This document shows positions 26,550-36,189 of a stretch of 64,000 nt of DNA, in pieces. Below the pieces are notes generated by a model, which was not told the origin of the DNA, searched no databases, and was given only the letters and a program-made list of their open reading frames with translations. This DNA comes from Lachnospiraceae bacterium (GTDB taxonomy: Bacteria > Bacillota > Clostridia > Lachnospirales > Lachnospiraceae). Numbering within the stretch: position 1 is the stretch's first letter; each line of letters starts with the position of its first letter. Both the position numbers and the translations under genes were made by a program. Where the stretch lies: assembly GCA_024691305.1 (NCBI GenBank), contig JAILNS010000005.1, positions 62,001 through 126,000 of the forward strand, read 5' to 3'.

Positions 26550-28652
26550 TCATACTTCAAACATCAGATCCGCATATGTAGGTATCGGCCACATGGACTT
26601 ATCCACTATCATCTCAAGTTCATCACACGGTTTTCTTAGCTCATCCATCGCAGTCTTAACCGTATCTTTGTAGTAGAACGCCTTTTCTTTTACATCTTTG
26701 ATGGCTGTAGCCTTGGCGCTTACCTCTTTTAACTTCTGATATGCTTCTTCCGCTTCATTAAGAAGATCGACTACCGTATCAAGCATTTTGGCTTCTACGG
26801 ATGATTTTGCGCCTGCTGCCTTGACCTCATTTACGGATTTAGCCAAAACTCCTGCATATTTAACAACTGCAGGTATTATCTGCTTACCGGCCATATCGAC
26901 CATGGTGAGAGCCTCTATGTTTAATGACTTGGCATATGTCTCATATATGATCTCTTCGCGTGATTCAAGTTCGGTCCTTGTAAATATCTTAAATCTTTCA
27001 AACAGTTCCACGGACCTGTCTGTGGTAAGTGCGGGGGCTGCTTCTATCATGGTCTTGATATTATGCAGACCTCTTCTCTCAGCCTCTTTTACCCACTCAT
27101 CCGAATAACCGTCACCGTTAAATATTATCCTCTGGTGTTCGGTCATGTACTTCTTGATAAGATCATGTACGGCTATCTCAAAATCATCTGCGGCTTCAAG
27201 TATCGTTGCAGCCTCATCGAAAGCCTCCGCAACAATCGCGTTAAGTATAGTGTTCGGGCTTGCTATGGAATCCGAACTTCCGACACTTCTAAACTCGAAC
27301 TTATTACCGGTAAATGCAAAAGGCGATGTTCTGTTCCTGTCAGTTGCATCCTTCTCAAAATCGGGAAGTGTCGAAACGCCTGTCTCTAACTTGCCGCCCT
27401 GGATCGCAGTAGCCGCAACACCGGTTTCAACCAGCTGTCTTACCACATCTTCAAGCTGTTCACCCAGAAATACCGAGATAATGGCAGGAGGTGCTTCATT
27501 AGCTCCGAGTCTGTGATCGTTTCCTACATCCGCAGCGGATTGTCTTAACAGATCGGCATGATCGTCCACTGCCTTTAAGATACACGCAAGAACAAGAAGA
27601 AACTGCATATTTTCATTGGGTGTATCACCGGGATCCAACATATTTACACCGTTATCGGTATTAATTGACCAGTTATTGTGTTTACCCGATCCGTTTACGC
27701 CCGCATAAGGCTTCTCGTGCAAAAGACAACGCATATTGTGGTTAACGGCCACTCTCTTCATCGTCTCCATAACAAGCTGGTTATGATCCACGGCGATATT
27801 TGCCGTATCGAATATCGGAGCAAGCTCATGCTGTGCGGGAGCGACTTCGTTATGCTGGGTTTTTGCCAGTATTCCGAGTTTCCAGAGTTCTTCGTTTAAG
27901 TCCTTCATGAAGGCGCCGACTCGCTCTCTGATAACTCCGAAGTAATGGTCGTCCATTTCCTGACCTTTGGGCGCGGGAGCTCCAAACAGGGTTCTTCCTG
28001 CGAACATAAGATCAAGCCTCTTCATATAAAGGTCGGAATCGACCAGAAAATATTCCTGCTCAGGTCCTACACAAGGGGTAACCTTGGTGGCTTCCTTATT
28101 TCCAAACAGCCTTACTATCCTTAAGGCCTGTTCGTTAAGTGCTTCCATCGAGCGAAGCAGAGGTGTCTTTTTATCCAGTGCTTCTCCGGTATATGAACAA
28201 AATGCCGTAGGTATGCATAAGATTATTCCGCACGAGGATTCCTTCAAAAATGCCGGTGATGTGATATCCCATGCGGTATAGCCTCTTGCTTCAAATGTGG
28301 CTCTCAAGCCTCCCGAAGGAAAAGAAGATGCATCGGGTTCGCCTTTTATAAGCTCCTTACCCGAAAACTCGGTGATCATCTTTCCATCCTCATCCGGGAT
28401 CGATACAAACGCATCATGTTTCTCGGCCGTAATACCTGTAAGAGGCTGGAACCAGTGAGTATAATGTGTGGCGCCGTTTTCTTCGGCCCAGTCCTTCATG
28501 GCTTTTGCCACGACATTTGCTGTCTCCATAGACAACTCGCCGCCCTTATCAGCCACTCTTATAACTTCTTTATATACATTTTTGGGCAACCGCTCTTTCA
28601 TCTTGCCCAGTGTAAATACATTTTTTCCAAATAATTCCGTCACTTCACTCAT
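26550..28652 (-). CDS. glnN: glutamine synthetase type III
   Basis: The 700-residue enzyme joins ammonia to glutamate at ATP cost and belongs to the large type III class rather than the ~470-residue type I. Diagnostic segments are [12 protein letters not shown], the glutamate-binding [12 protein letters not shown] and the ATP-site [18 protein letters not shown]. The C-terminal helical domain (about 580-690) is specific to this class. It is monocistronic, with its own terminator. The upstream 99 bp should hold its promoter, but I could not choose a convincing pair of boxes. Confidence 0.97.
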   Translation of the reverse strand: MSEVTELFGKNVFTLGKMKERLPKNVYKEVIRVADKGGELSMETANVVAKAMKDWAEENGATHYTHWFQPLTGITAEKHDAFVSIPDEDGKMITEFSGKELIKGEPDASSFPSGGLRATFEARGYTAWDITSPAFLKESSCGIILCIPTAFCSYTGEALDKKTPLLRSMEALNEQALRIVRLFGNKEATKVTPCVGPEQEYFLVDSDLYMKRLDLMFAGRTLFGAPAPKGQEMDDHYFGVIRERVGAFMKDLNEELWKLGILAKTQHNEVAPAQHELAPIFDTANIAVDHNQLVMETMKRVAVNHNMRCLLHEKPYAGVNGSGKHNNWSINTDNGVNMLDPGDTPNENMQFLLVLACILKAVDDHADLLRQSAADVGNDHRLGANEAPPAIISVFLGEQLEDVVRQLVETGVAATAIQGGKLETGVSTLPDFEKDATDRNRTSPFAFTGNKFEFRSVGSSDSIASPNTILNAIVAEAFDEAATILEAADDFEIAVHDLIKKYMTEHQRIIFNGDGYSDEWVKEAERRGLHNIKTMIEAAPALTTDRSVELFERFKIFTRTELESREEIIYETYAKSLNIEALTMVDMAGKQIIPAVVKYAGVLAKSVNEVKAAGAKSSVEAKMLDTVVDLLNEAEEAYQKLKEVSAKATAIKDVKEKAFYYKDTVKTAMDELRKPCDELEMIVDKSMWPIPTYADLMFEV

Positions 28653-28751
28653 CTAAGTTTCCTCTCGGTTTCTTATCAAAACTGATATCTGTCAAAAAAT
28701 ACTCTAAATCATAATATGTCGAAGAAATTTTATACTATCATATTTCAGCCG

Positions 28752-30029
28752 TCAATCATTTATGGCTTCCACGCGCATAATATCTCCGGTATCCGGCGTC
28801 TTGGACAGAGTAACGTATATCATCTGCTTTGAATGCGGACAGGAATCGATATCTTCCCCGTCCTCGTTTTGCATCCTGATGACTTCTACCCTCTCATTGG
28901 TATAATCCCGTTTCATGAGCTCTATCGTATCACCCACGCGGAATTTGTTTTTTTGCTCAAAAAGAGCACGTCCGTCTTCCGTTACATCCAATACGGTCCC
29001 AAGATATATATATTCGTTAACATATGTGTTATTGTCATATATCTGTGTCTCATGATCGGGTTTGTTAAAATAAAAGCCCGTCGTAAACTGCCTGTATGTG
29101 CATTTTTTGATCTCGTCTTTATACCACTCAATATGCTCTTTATAAAGCTTGGGATCCGTCATGTAATCATCTATGGCCCGTCTGTATGTACGTGCGACCG
29201 TGGCAACATACAGCGCCGTCTTCATCCTGCCCTCTATCTTAAAGCTGTTTATCCCGGCATTTATCATCTCGGGAATATGCTCTATCATACACAGATCCTT
29301 GGAATTAAAGATATATGTGCCCCGCTCGTTTTCATATACCGGAAGGTACTCTCCCGGCCTTTTTTCCTCAACAACGGCATACTTCCATCTGCAGGGATGT
29401 GTACAGGCGCCGTGATTTGCATCTCTGCCGGTAAAATAATTACTGAGAAGACACCTTCCCGAATAAGATATGCACATCGCACCATGAATAAAACTTTCTA
29501 TCTCCATATCTCCGGGGATTTTTTCACGTATCTGCGCTATCTCGGTAAGAGACAGTTCCCTTGCCGAAACCACTCTCTTTGCACCAAGTTTATACCAGAA
29601 CATATATGTTTCATAATTGGTATTATTGGCCTGAGTGGAAATGTGTATATCTATATCGGGCACGATCTCCTTTGCCATCATGAATATTCCGGGATCTGCT
29701 ATTATGAGTGCATCAGGCTTTAGGTCCTTTAATTCCTCAAGATAATTCCTTACCCCTTCAAGATCATAATTGTGTGCAAGGATATTGACAGTCACATGCA
29801 CCTTTACACCATGCGCATGGGCATAATCTATTCCTTTACGCATATCATCTGCAGAGAAATTATGCGCTTTAGCCCTTAATCCGAATTCTTCTCCGCCTAT
29901 ATATACCGCATCTGCGCCGTAATCTACCGCTGTCTTTAATACCTCAAGAGAGCCGGCGGGCACAAGAAGCTCAGGTTTATTTACCTTATTATCAAATTTG
30001 TTTACTTTATTATCGTTTATCTCACTCAT
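28752..30029 (-). CDS. U32-family peptidase-like protein, probable tRNA hydroxylation factor
   Basis: The 425-residue protein is a U32 family member (KPELLVPAGSLEVLKTAVDYGADAVY start). Its Fe-S cysteine pattern is visible in GAMCISYSGRCLLSN and ACTHPCRWKY. The U32 proteins TrhP/YrrN-YrrO make 5-hydroxyuridine at wobble position 34 of tRNAs. The gene overlaps by 4 bp the O-methyltransferase gene that would methylate that product, the same pairing as in the Bacillus yrrM-yrrN-yrrO cluster. The first residues contain a short duplicated NKVNK segment. TrhP is the preferred reading, though other U32 proteins act on rRNA or ubiquinone. Confidence 0.88.
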   Translation of the reverse strand: MSEINDNKVNKFDNKVNKPELLVPAGSLEVLKTAVDYGADAVYIGGEEFGLRAKAHNFSADDMRKGIDYAHAHGVKVHVTVNILAHNYDLEGVRNYLEELKDLKPDALIIADPGIFMMAKEIVPDIDIHISTQANNTNYETYMFWYKLGAKRVVSARELSLTEIAQIREKIPGDMEIESFIHGAMCISYSGRCLLSNYFTGRDANHGACTHPCRWKYAVVEEKRPGEYLPVYENERGTYIFNSKDLCMIEHIPEMINAGINSFKIEGRMKTALYVATVARTYRRAIDDYMTDPKLYKEHIEWYKDEIKKCTYRQFTTGFYFNKPDHETQIYDNNTYVNEYIYLGTVLDVTEDGRALFEQKNKFRVGDTIELMKRDYTNERVEVIRMQNEDGEDIDSCPHSKQMIYVTLSKTPDTGDIMRVEAIND

Positions 30030-30667
30030 ATCTTTACGCTGATCGCTGCACCGTCACCCACTGACAATACCGAAGTCTGATAGTCCTCATCATGGGTAAG
30101 TCTGTACACATATTCTCTCATCCTGGAATGTATGGTCCTGTCACGCCTTGTTACTGCATATCTGCTTTCTAAAATATCTCCTTCTTTGAGTATATTGTCT
30201 GATATCAAAAGGCCGCCCTTATTAAGGAGCCTTTTGACATCATCATACATATTTATATACTGTCCTTTGGGGCCGTCCATGAAGACCATATCATATGTCC
30301 CGTCAAGTCTTTTTACAGCTTCGGTCGCATCCTCCTCCATCAGGGTGATGCATCCTTCTTTATCGTATTTTGCAAAATTTAACTTTGCTTCCTCTATTCT
30401 CGGGGGATAATTCTCATAAGTCACTATCCTGCAGCCCTCAGGTGCATATTCCTTCATATATAACGCAGAAAAACCAACGGCGGTACCTATCTCAAGTATC
30501 GTCATTGGTCTGTGCAGTCTTATCAGGGTGCTCATAAGCTCCCGCATTGTGGGTCTTATGATCGGGATCTCCCTTTCCTCTGCAAACCTTGCCATTTCTT
30601 CAAGATAGTCGGGCATGGGTTTTATCAGAGATTCAATATATGATTCGATCCTGTCTTCATTATTCAT
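30026..30667 (-). CDS. trmR: SAM-dependent O-methyltransferase, probable tRNA 5-hydroxyuridine methyltransferase
   Basis: This 213-residue class I methyltransferase of the YrrM/CCoAOMT group has SAM motif ILEIGTAVGFSALYM, DMVFMDGPKGQY with metal-binding Asp, and LLISDNIL. The Bacillus homologue TrmR converts ho5U34 to mo5U34 in tRNA. The 4-bp overlap with the U32 gene and its place after an MltG-like gene reproduce the Bacillus gene order, supporting that role. Confidence 0.88.
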   Translation of the reverse strand: MNNEDRIESYIESLIKPMPDYLEEMARFAEEREIPIIRPTMRELMSTLIRLHRPMTILEIGTAVGFSALYMKEYAPEGCRIVTYENYPPRIEEAKLNFAKYDKEGCITLMEEDATEAVKRLDGTYDMVFMDGPKGQYINMYDDVKRLLNKGGLLISDNILKEGDILESRYAVTRRDRTIHSRMREYVYRLTHDEDYQTSVLSVGDGAAISVKI

Positions 30668-30674
30668 TTACAAT

Positions 30675-31226
30675 CTATTCTGCAGCCGGAGTCTCGGTCC
30701 CATCCGCAGGTGCTTCGCTCTCCGCAGCCGGTGTTTCGGTACCTGCTTCGCCTTCCGGTGTTTCGGTACCTGTCTCGCTTCCTTCTGTGTCTGTACCTTC
30801 TTCCGGTATATACAGTTCTTCCGTCTTAGGGACGTCTATTTCCTCTTCTTCCTCAACTTCCTCGTAATCAGCACAGATGATCGCAAGCATTTCTTCCGAT
30901 GTCATTGCCGTACTAAGATCATAGATGCCGGGAACTTCATCTCCGTGATGTTCACTGAGCATCTCCTGCAAAAGAAATATCTTGGAATCTCTTATAAGTC
31001 CTTTTTGCTGCAGCATCTCTCCAAGTTCTTTTGCTGTCATATCCGACTTGACTTCCACGGATATGATCCTGCCTTCACCGACAGAAACAGGTGCTTCGGT
31101 AAAGACTCTGTATCCGTAATCATAAGCCATCAGCGCGCCCCTGTAGATGAGCATCGCAAGGAATATGAAGATCGCTATTTTAATTATGGTCTCTATAATA
31201 GAGCCTATGATCTCTCCGATTTTCAT
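30675..31226 (-). CDS. MltG-like membrane protein lacking the transglycosylase domain
   Basis: The 183-residue protein has an N-terminal membrane helix (residues 8-30) and a LysM-like region typical of the MltG/YceG N-terminus (VEVKSDMTAKELGEMLQQKG, DSKIFLLQ, PGIYDLSTAMTSEEMLAII). It then stops: the YceG catalytic domain with its Glu is absent. Instead there is a 50-residue acidic, Thr/Pro-rich tail made of repeated TETP and similar units. Its position equals that of mltG (yrrL) in Bacillus. It could be a regulatory or scaffold remnant in the wall-synthesis complex. No frameshifted catalytic domain is visible in the flanking bases, because the next gene starts 8 bp later. Confidence 0.8.
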   Translation of the reverse strand: MKIGEIIGSIIETIIKIAIFIFLAMLIYRGALMAYDYGYRVFTEAPVSVGEGRIISVEVKSDMTAKELGEMLQQKGLIRDSKIFLLQEMLSEHHGDEVPGIYDLSTAMTSEEMLAIICADYEEVEEEEEIDVPKTEELYIPEEGTDTEGSETGTETPEGEAGTETPAAESEAPADGTETPAAE

Positions 31227-31237
31227 TTTTATTTCCG

Positions 31238-31573
31238 TTATTCAAAATCCAAATGATCCATGATGAGTATGTTCAGTTCCTGCATCATTCTGCAAAAATC
31301 AAGTTCGGCTTGTAAAAAGTTTTCCACTACCGGATTTTCCCTAAACTTCTCATATTCTCTCTCATATGCATCCATTCTGTCAAATAATTGATCCTGATCC
31401 GTATTATTATGAAGATCAAAAGTTGCCTGTCTGTATTTATTTACTTTATCATACAACTCCGGATCCTGCTTGATCTTTTCCCTCTCCGTACAGTATTTAC
31501 GATATATCTCGGTCTGCTGGATCTGTGCGGCATACTCTTTTGCAGCCATTCTTATCTCTTCATTATTTAACAT
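31238..31573 (-). CDS. YlbF/YmcA family protein
   Basis: The 111-residue helical protein matches the Com_YlbF group (EIRMAAKEYAAQIQQTEIYRKY, ENPVVENFLQAELDFCRMMQEL). In Bacillus the paralogues YlbF and YmcA, together with YaaT, form a complex that directs RNase Y. Here the gene follows RNase J by 22 bp, so a link to RNA decay is suggested by context. Which paralogue it represents is not clear. Confidence 0.85.
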   Translation of the reverse strand: MLNNEEIRMAAKEYAAQIQQTEIYRKYCTEREKIKQDPELYDKVNKYRQATFDLHNNTDQDQLFDRMDAYEREYEKFRENPVVENFLQAELDFCRMMQELNILIMDHLDFE

Positions 31574-31595
31574 CTGAGCATTCCCTCCGGGTATT

Positions 31596-33281
31596 TTATA
31601 TCTCCTGAATGATGGGAAGTATCATAGGTCTGCGCTTGGTCTGTTTCCATATATAATCACCCAGATTATCGCGGATTATGGTCTTTATCCTGTTCCAGTC
31701 CGTCTGTCCTCTGCTGATACACCCTTCTATTGAATCGGTTGTGATATCCCATGCTCCGTTCATCAGTTCATCCGATTCTTTAACATATACAAAACCGCGT
31801 GATACTATTTCAGGTCCTGCGATTATCTCATTATTATATTTATCCAGTGTAACAACGACGATCAGTATTCCGTCCTTGGCAAGGCGCTGTCTGTCTCTTA
31901 AGACAACATTTCCCACATCACCTACTCCGAGACCGTCAACAAGTATTGCGCCGGTGGGTACCTTACCCTTAACTTCAGCGTTTTCACTGCTTAAACAAAG
32001 TACATCACCTGTCGATACTATAAATATGTTCTCCTTGGGGATGCCAAGCTCCGCAGCTATTTTGGCCTGTGCCTTAAGATGCTTGTATTCTCCGTGTACA
32101 GGTACGGAAAACTTGGGATGCACAAGAGTATATATAAGTTTTATCTCTTCCTGACATGCATGCCCGGATACATGAACATCCTGGAAGATAACCTCAGCCC
32201 CCAGCTGAAGCAACTCGTTTATGACATTGGTAACAGCCTTTTCATTTCCGGGTATCGGATGGGAACTGAAGATAATGGTATCATTTGCCGTGATACTTAT
32301 CTTTCTGTGATTACCGTCCGCCATACGGCTTAGAGCCGCCATACTCTCCCCCTGGGATCCGGTAGTGATTATGACCATCCTGTCATCGGGATAATTTCGT
32401 ATCTCCTCGATATCTATCAGTGTATTATCCGGAATGTTTAAACATCCGAGATTCGAAGCAGTCTCAATGATGTTCACCATACTTCGGCCTTCCACCACTA
32501 CCTTACGGTCAAAACGGTAAGCCGTATCTATGATCTGCTGCACACGGTCAACATTCGATGCAAATGTTGCTACTATGATACGTTTTCCTTTATGCTCGGC
32601 AAAAAGAGCATCGAAAGCAACTCCTAGAGACCTCTCCGAAGGCGTAAACCCGGGGCGTTCGGCATTGGTGGAATCACATAAGAGAGCAAGTACGCCCTGA
32701 CGTCCGATTTCTGCAAATCTCTGAAGATCTATGGCATCTCCGTATATGGGAGTATAGTCTACCTTAAAATCACCTGTATGTACCACCGTTCCCACAGGAC
32801 TGTATATGGCAAGCGACGCAGCATCGACTATACTGTGATTGGTCTTGATAAACTCTACGTTAAATTTTCCGAGACTTATCGTGTCACCAAATCCGACTTC
32901 ATGTAATTCGGTAACATCGAGAAGTTCATGCTCCGTAAGTTTGCGTTCTATCAGCCCAAGCGTCAGTCTTGTTGCATAAACCGGCACATTTAAGACCTTA
33001 AGTATATAGGGCAGCGCACCTATATGATCCTCGTGTCCGTGAGTTATAACAAATGCCTTAACCTTGGATCTGTTATCAAGCAGATATGTAACGTCGGGAA
33101 TCACCAGGTCTATACCCGGCATATCATCCGTAGGAAAGGCAAGTCCGCAGTCCACAACAATTATACTGTCCTCAAATTCGAAGACAGTGATGTTCAGGCC
33201 GATCTGCTCAAGTCCTCCGAGCGGTATTATCTTAAGTCTCGACGATGCATCTGCAGCCTGTTGAATATTTTTTTCACTCAT
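31596..33281 (-). CDS. rnj: ribonuclease J
   Basis: The 561-residue protein is a beta-CASP metallo-beta-lactamase ribonuclease that trims and cleaves mRNA and matures rRNA. The HGHEDHIGALPYIL zinc motif, VVHTGDFKVDYTP and CDSTNAERPGFTPSE (motif 4 and beta-CASP start) are intact, as is VPVHGEYKHLKAQAK near the C-terminal catalytic His. It overlaps the DUF1292 gene by 4 bp (ATGA), so it has been placed inside the conserved ireB-ruvX-DUF1292-mltG-trmR order. Confidence 0.97.
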   Translation of the reverse strand: MSEKNIQQAADASSRLKIIPLGGLEQIGLNITVFEFEDSIIVVDCGLAFPTDDMPGIDLVIPDVTYLLDNRSKVKAFVITHGHEDHIGALPYILKVLNVPVYATRLTLGLIERKLTEHELLDVTELHEVGFGDTISLGKFNVEFIKTNHSIVDAASLAIYSPVGTVVHTGDFKVDYTPIYGDAIDLQRFAEIGRQGVLALLCDSTNAERPGFTPSERSLGVAFDALFAEHKGKRIIVATFASNVDRVQQIIDTAYRFDRKVVVEGRSMVNIIETASNLGCLNIPDNTLIDIEEIRNYPDDRMVIITTGSQGESMAALSRMADGNHRKISITANDTIIFSSHPIPGNEKAVTNVINELLQLGAEVIFQDVHVSGHACQEEIKLIYTLVHPKFSVPVHGEYKHLKAQAKIAAELGIPKENIFIVSTGDVLCLSSENAEVKGKVPTGAILVDGLGVGDVGNVVLRDRQRLAKDGILIVVVTLDKYNNEIIAGPEIVSRGFVYVKESDELMNGAWDITTDSIEGCISRGQTDWNRIKTIIRDNLGDYIWKQTKRRPMILPIIQEI

Positions 33282-33538
33282 ACAAGATCAACATCCCCCA
33301 ATATGTTCTCAAAGACCTTTGCAACGGCCTTTAATTCTTCGTCATCATCTACGATCTCGTACAAAGCTTCGGTATCGTCCGGATCCGACAGATCCTTCAT
33401 GATATATGCCTGGCCATCGCCCTCCGGCTCTTCCGTTACCAGGATATAATCCACTCCTCCGAGTTTTGTTGTTTCGAGTACGTAGAAATCTATAGTTTCA
33501 TCCCCATCCGGGGCAAATTTTATTTTTTCCATGATCAT
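33278..33538 (-). CDS. DUF1292 family protein (YrzB-like)
   Basis: The 86-residue acidic protein has the DUF1292 pattern ([28 protein letters not shown]). Function is unknown. It overlaps RuvX upstream and RNase J downstream by 4 bp each, implying tight translational coupling. In Bacillus it occupies the same place between yrrK and yrrL. Confidence 0.87.
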   Translation of the reverse strand: MIMEKIKFAPDGDETIDFYVLETTKLGGVDYILVTEEPEGDGQAYIMKDLSDPDDTEALYEIVDDDEELKAVAKVFENILGDVDLV

Positions 33539-33954
33539 CCTCTGCTATCGAGATAGCTTTGTAAAATGATAGCCGCAGCTATCCTGTCTACATGTTTTTT
33601 TCTTTCTTCTAAAGGGATATGAAGTTCGCTCATGATCTCGTCGGCTTCTACAGTAGTAAGCCTTTCGTCCCATAGCGATACTGTGAGACCGGTCCGGCGT
33701 CTTAAAGTGTCTGCAAGTTCTTCGCTTGCTTCCGCTCTCGGACCTTTGGAATCGTCCATATTAAGTGGGTATCCGAGTACGATCTCACCCACATCATATT
33801 CATCTATCAGTTCTTCAATACGGGCAAGCGTCCTGCGCATATGGTTTTCCTTTTCCCTTCGTATGATCTCTACGCCCTGCGCGGTGATCATCATAGGGTC
33901 ACTGACCGCAACACCTACGGTCTTTGAGCCGTAGTCCAAACCCATTATACGCAT
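33535..33954 (-). CDS. ruvX: YqgF/RuvX family nuclease
   Basis: The 139-residue RNase H-fold protein ([61 protein letters not shown]) carries the catalytic Asp and Glu residues of the family. It is thought to act in Holliday junction resolution or in 5' maturation of 16S rRNA. It follows ireB by 16 bp. Confidence 0.93.
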   Translation of the reverse strand: MRIMGLDYGSKTVGVAVSDPMMITAQGVEIIRREKENHMRRTLARIEELIDEYDVGEIVLGYPLNMDDSKGPRAEASEELADTLRRRTGLTVSLWDERLTTVEADEIMSELHIPLEERKKHVDRIAAAIILQSYLDSRG

Positions 33955-33970
33955 TTAAATCTCCCCGAAA

Positions 33971-34240
33971 TTATTTCTGGTCCCAGCCTTTAGCCTTTAT
34001 GTATTCGCTGAGCAGCTCTTCCACGAGTTCATCGCGCTCAACTTTCATGATCAGGCTTCTTGCTCCCTGATGATTTGTGATATATGTAGGATCGCCCGAC
34101 ATTATATATCCCACTATCTGATTAACGGGATTATAACCTTTTTCCGTCAAAGCTTCATATACCGTGGACAGCACAAGCTTAACACCGGTTTCCTGCTCGA
34201 TCGCCACATTTATAAATTGAGTATCGCCTAAATTTTCCAT
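33971..34240 (-). CDS. ireB: IreB family regulatory phosphoprotein (DUF965)
   Basis: The 89-residue protein has the DUF965 hallmarks: [28 protein letters not shown], here spread over residues 28-55, and the C-terminal [11 protein letters not shown]. In Enterococcus, IreB is phosphorylated on Thr near its N-terminus by the PASTA kinase IreK and affects cephalosporin resistance; Thr7 in GDTQFI could be the corresponding site. It precedes ruvX and follows glgB in the same direction. Confidence 0.93.
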   Translation of the reverse strand: MENLGDTQFINVAIEQETGVKLVLSTVYEALTEKGYNPVNQIVGYIMSGDPTYITNHQGARSLIMKVERDELVEELLSEYIKAKGWDQK

Positions 34241-34262
34241 AATTCACCTCATATTACTGCTG

Positions 34263-36173
34263 TCAAAACTTATATACTACTGCGGAATAAGGATGCAGAT
34301 CCATCATAAGATATTGATTCTGCTGCCCGCATTCGCCGGCCTGTGCACTTAACTCCTTGGGATATTCATTGCCGTTTCCGCCGTAACGCTTCTCATCCGA
34401 GTTAAGTATCAGTTTATATTTCTTTTTAGCCGGTACCGGAACCCAGTAATTTACCCATGTCATGGGTGTCATGTTTAAAACGAACAACAGTCTGTTCTTT
34501 CCGGTCTCGTCCTTCCTGATAAAGCTGTATACGCTTCTGTCATTGTCATCGGCGTTCATCCATTCAAATCCGGCCCAGTCATTGTCTATTCTGTGAAGAC
34601 AGGGATATTTATTATAAATTTCAAGAAGATCTTTTACATAGGTCTGCATACCGCGGTTATATTCCCGGTCAAGCAGGAACCAGTCAAGTTCTCTTTTTTC
34701 GCTCCATTCTCTTTCCTGGCCAAATTCCTGTCCCATAAAGAGAAGCTTCTTGCCTTCATGACCTATCATAAATGTGTATCCGAGTCTGAGATTCGCATAC
34801 TTATCGATCTCATATCCCGGCATCTTGTTTACCATGGAACACTTAAGATGTACCACCTCATCATGAGAAAGCGGCAGGATATAATTCTCACTGCTGTTAT
34901 ATGTCATGGCAAAGGTAAGTGCATAATGGTTGTTTTTGCGGAAATACGGATCAAGTTTCATGTACTCGCAAAAATCATGCATCCAGCCCATGTTCCACTT
35001 GAATGCAAAGCCAAGTGACTCCGTACCTATATCGCCGGTCACGTTCGGCCACGCGGTAGATTCCTCGGCAATCGTAAGGAAGCTCGGATAAGTTCCGCGA
35101 ACTACCGAATTTAAGTGTTTAAAGAACTCGATTGCATCGTAATTCTTGTTTCCGCCGTCTCTGTTGGGAAGCCACTGACCGTCCTTCTTACCGTAATCAA
35201 GATACAGCATGGAAGCCACTGCATCGACTCTTATACCGTCAACATGGAATTCTCTGATCCAATACAAAACGTTGGCGATAAGGAAATTCTTGACCTCAGT
35301 CTTTGCATAATTAAATATTTTGGTTCCCCAGTCAGGATGCTCTCCAAGCCTCGGATCGGGATGCTCGTAAATACAGCTTCCGTCGAAGCATGCAAGTCCA
35401 AACTCGTCGGTAGCAAAATGAGCCGGAACCCAGTCTAAGATCACACCAATGTTGTTCTTGTGAAGCAGATCGACCAGATACATGAAATCCTTGGGCTCTC
35501 CGTATCTGGCTGTGGGTGCATAATATCCGGTTACCTGATATCCCCAGGATCCGTCAAAAGGATGCTCTGCTATGCCCATCAGTTCAATATGTGTATAGTG
35601 CATATCCTTAAGATATTCCACGATCCTGTCGGCAAATTCACGATAGGTATAGAAACCGTCCTCAGTCCCGTCGGGATGCTTCATCCAGGAACCTATATGG
35701 CACTCATAAATAGCCATGGGTTCCTTGTTGTAGTCCTTGGTATCACGGTTCTTCTCCCATATGGCATCTCCCCATTTGTATCCTGAGATATCATAGGTTC
35801 TTGATGCATTTCCGGGGCGAAGCTCCGCATAATTAGCATAGGGATCGGCTTTATATATCCTGTTTCCGTCTGCGGTAGTGATCAGGAATTTATAATACTG
35901 ATCTGAAACGACTCCCGGGATAAATGTTTTCCAGATGCCTCCGGGACCTATTTTCTCACAGGGGTTTGCCCACTCGTTCCATCCGTTAAAGTCACCGACA
36001 ACATGTACTTCCTGAGCATTTGGTGCCCATGTTGCAAAAAAATAACCGTCCTTGCCGTCTTCACTTGAAGGATGTGCGCCTAACTTCTTGTATATCTCAT
36101 AATGCGTACCCTGTGCAAAGAGGAACTGATCGTCCTCTGAAATAAATACACTCCTGTTTTTGCCCAAACCCAT
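34263..36173 (-). CDS. glgB: 1,4-alpha-glucan branching enzyme
   Basis: The 636-residue enzyme introduces alpha-1,6 branches in glycogen. An N-terminal CBM48 domain (TWAPNAQEVHVVGDFNGWNEW) is followed by the GH13 barrel with MGIAEHPFDGSWGYQ, nucleophile Asp in DGIRVDAVASML, acid/base Glu in TIAEESTAWP and LSHDEVVH, and a C-terminal beta domain. No other glycogen gene adjoins it. It starts 16 bp after the large TPR gene, so the two may be cotranscribed. Confidence 0.96.
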   Translation of the reverse strand: MGLGKNRSVFISEDDQFLFAQGTHYEIYKKLGAHPSSEDGKDGYFFATWAPNAQEVHVVGDFNGWNEWANPCEKIGPGGIWKTFIPGVVSDQYYKFLITTADGNRIYKADPYANYAELRPGNASRTYDISGYKWGDAIWEKNRDTKDYNKEPMAIYECHIGSWMKHPDGTEDGFYTYREFADRIVEYLKDMHYTHIELMGIAEHPFDGSWGYQVTGYYAPTARYGEPKDFMYLVDLLHKNNIGVILDWVPAHFATDEFGLACFDGSCIYEHPDPRLGEHPDWGTKIFNYAKTEVKNFLIANVLYWIREFHVDGIRVDAVASMLYLDYGKKDGQWLPNRDGGNKNYDAIEFFKHLNSVVRGTYPSFLTIAEESTAWPNVTGDIGTESLGFAFKWNMGWMHDFCEYMKLDPYFRKNNHYALTFAMTYNSSENYILPLSHDEVVHLKCSMVNKMPGYEIDKYANLRLGYTFMIGHEGKKLLFMGQEFGQEREWSEKRELDWFLLDREYNRGMQTYVKDLLEIYNKYPCLHRIDNDWAGFEWMNADDNDRSVYSFIRKDETGKNRLLFVLNMTPMTWVNYWVPVPAKKKYKLILNSDEKRYGGNGNEYPKELSAQAGECGQQNQYLMMDLHPYSAVVYKF

Positions 36174-36189
36174 TTTAACCCCCTGATTT

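Noticed and set aside
28653-28751. TTGACA in the region upstream of glnN as its -35 box
   Set aside because: No acceptable -10 box at 16-18 bp spacing.
28833-29723. 296-codon plus-strand frame
   Set aside because: Lies wholly antisense to the clearly coding U32 protein gene; no recognisable domain.
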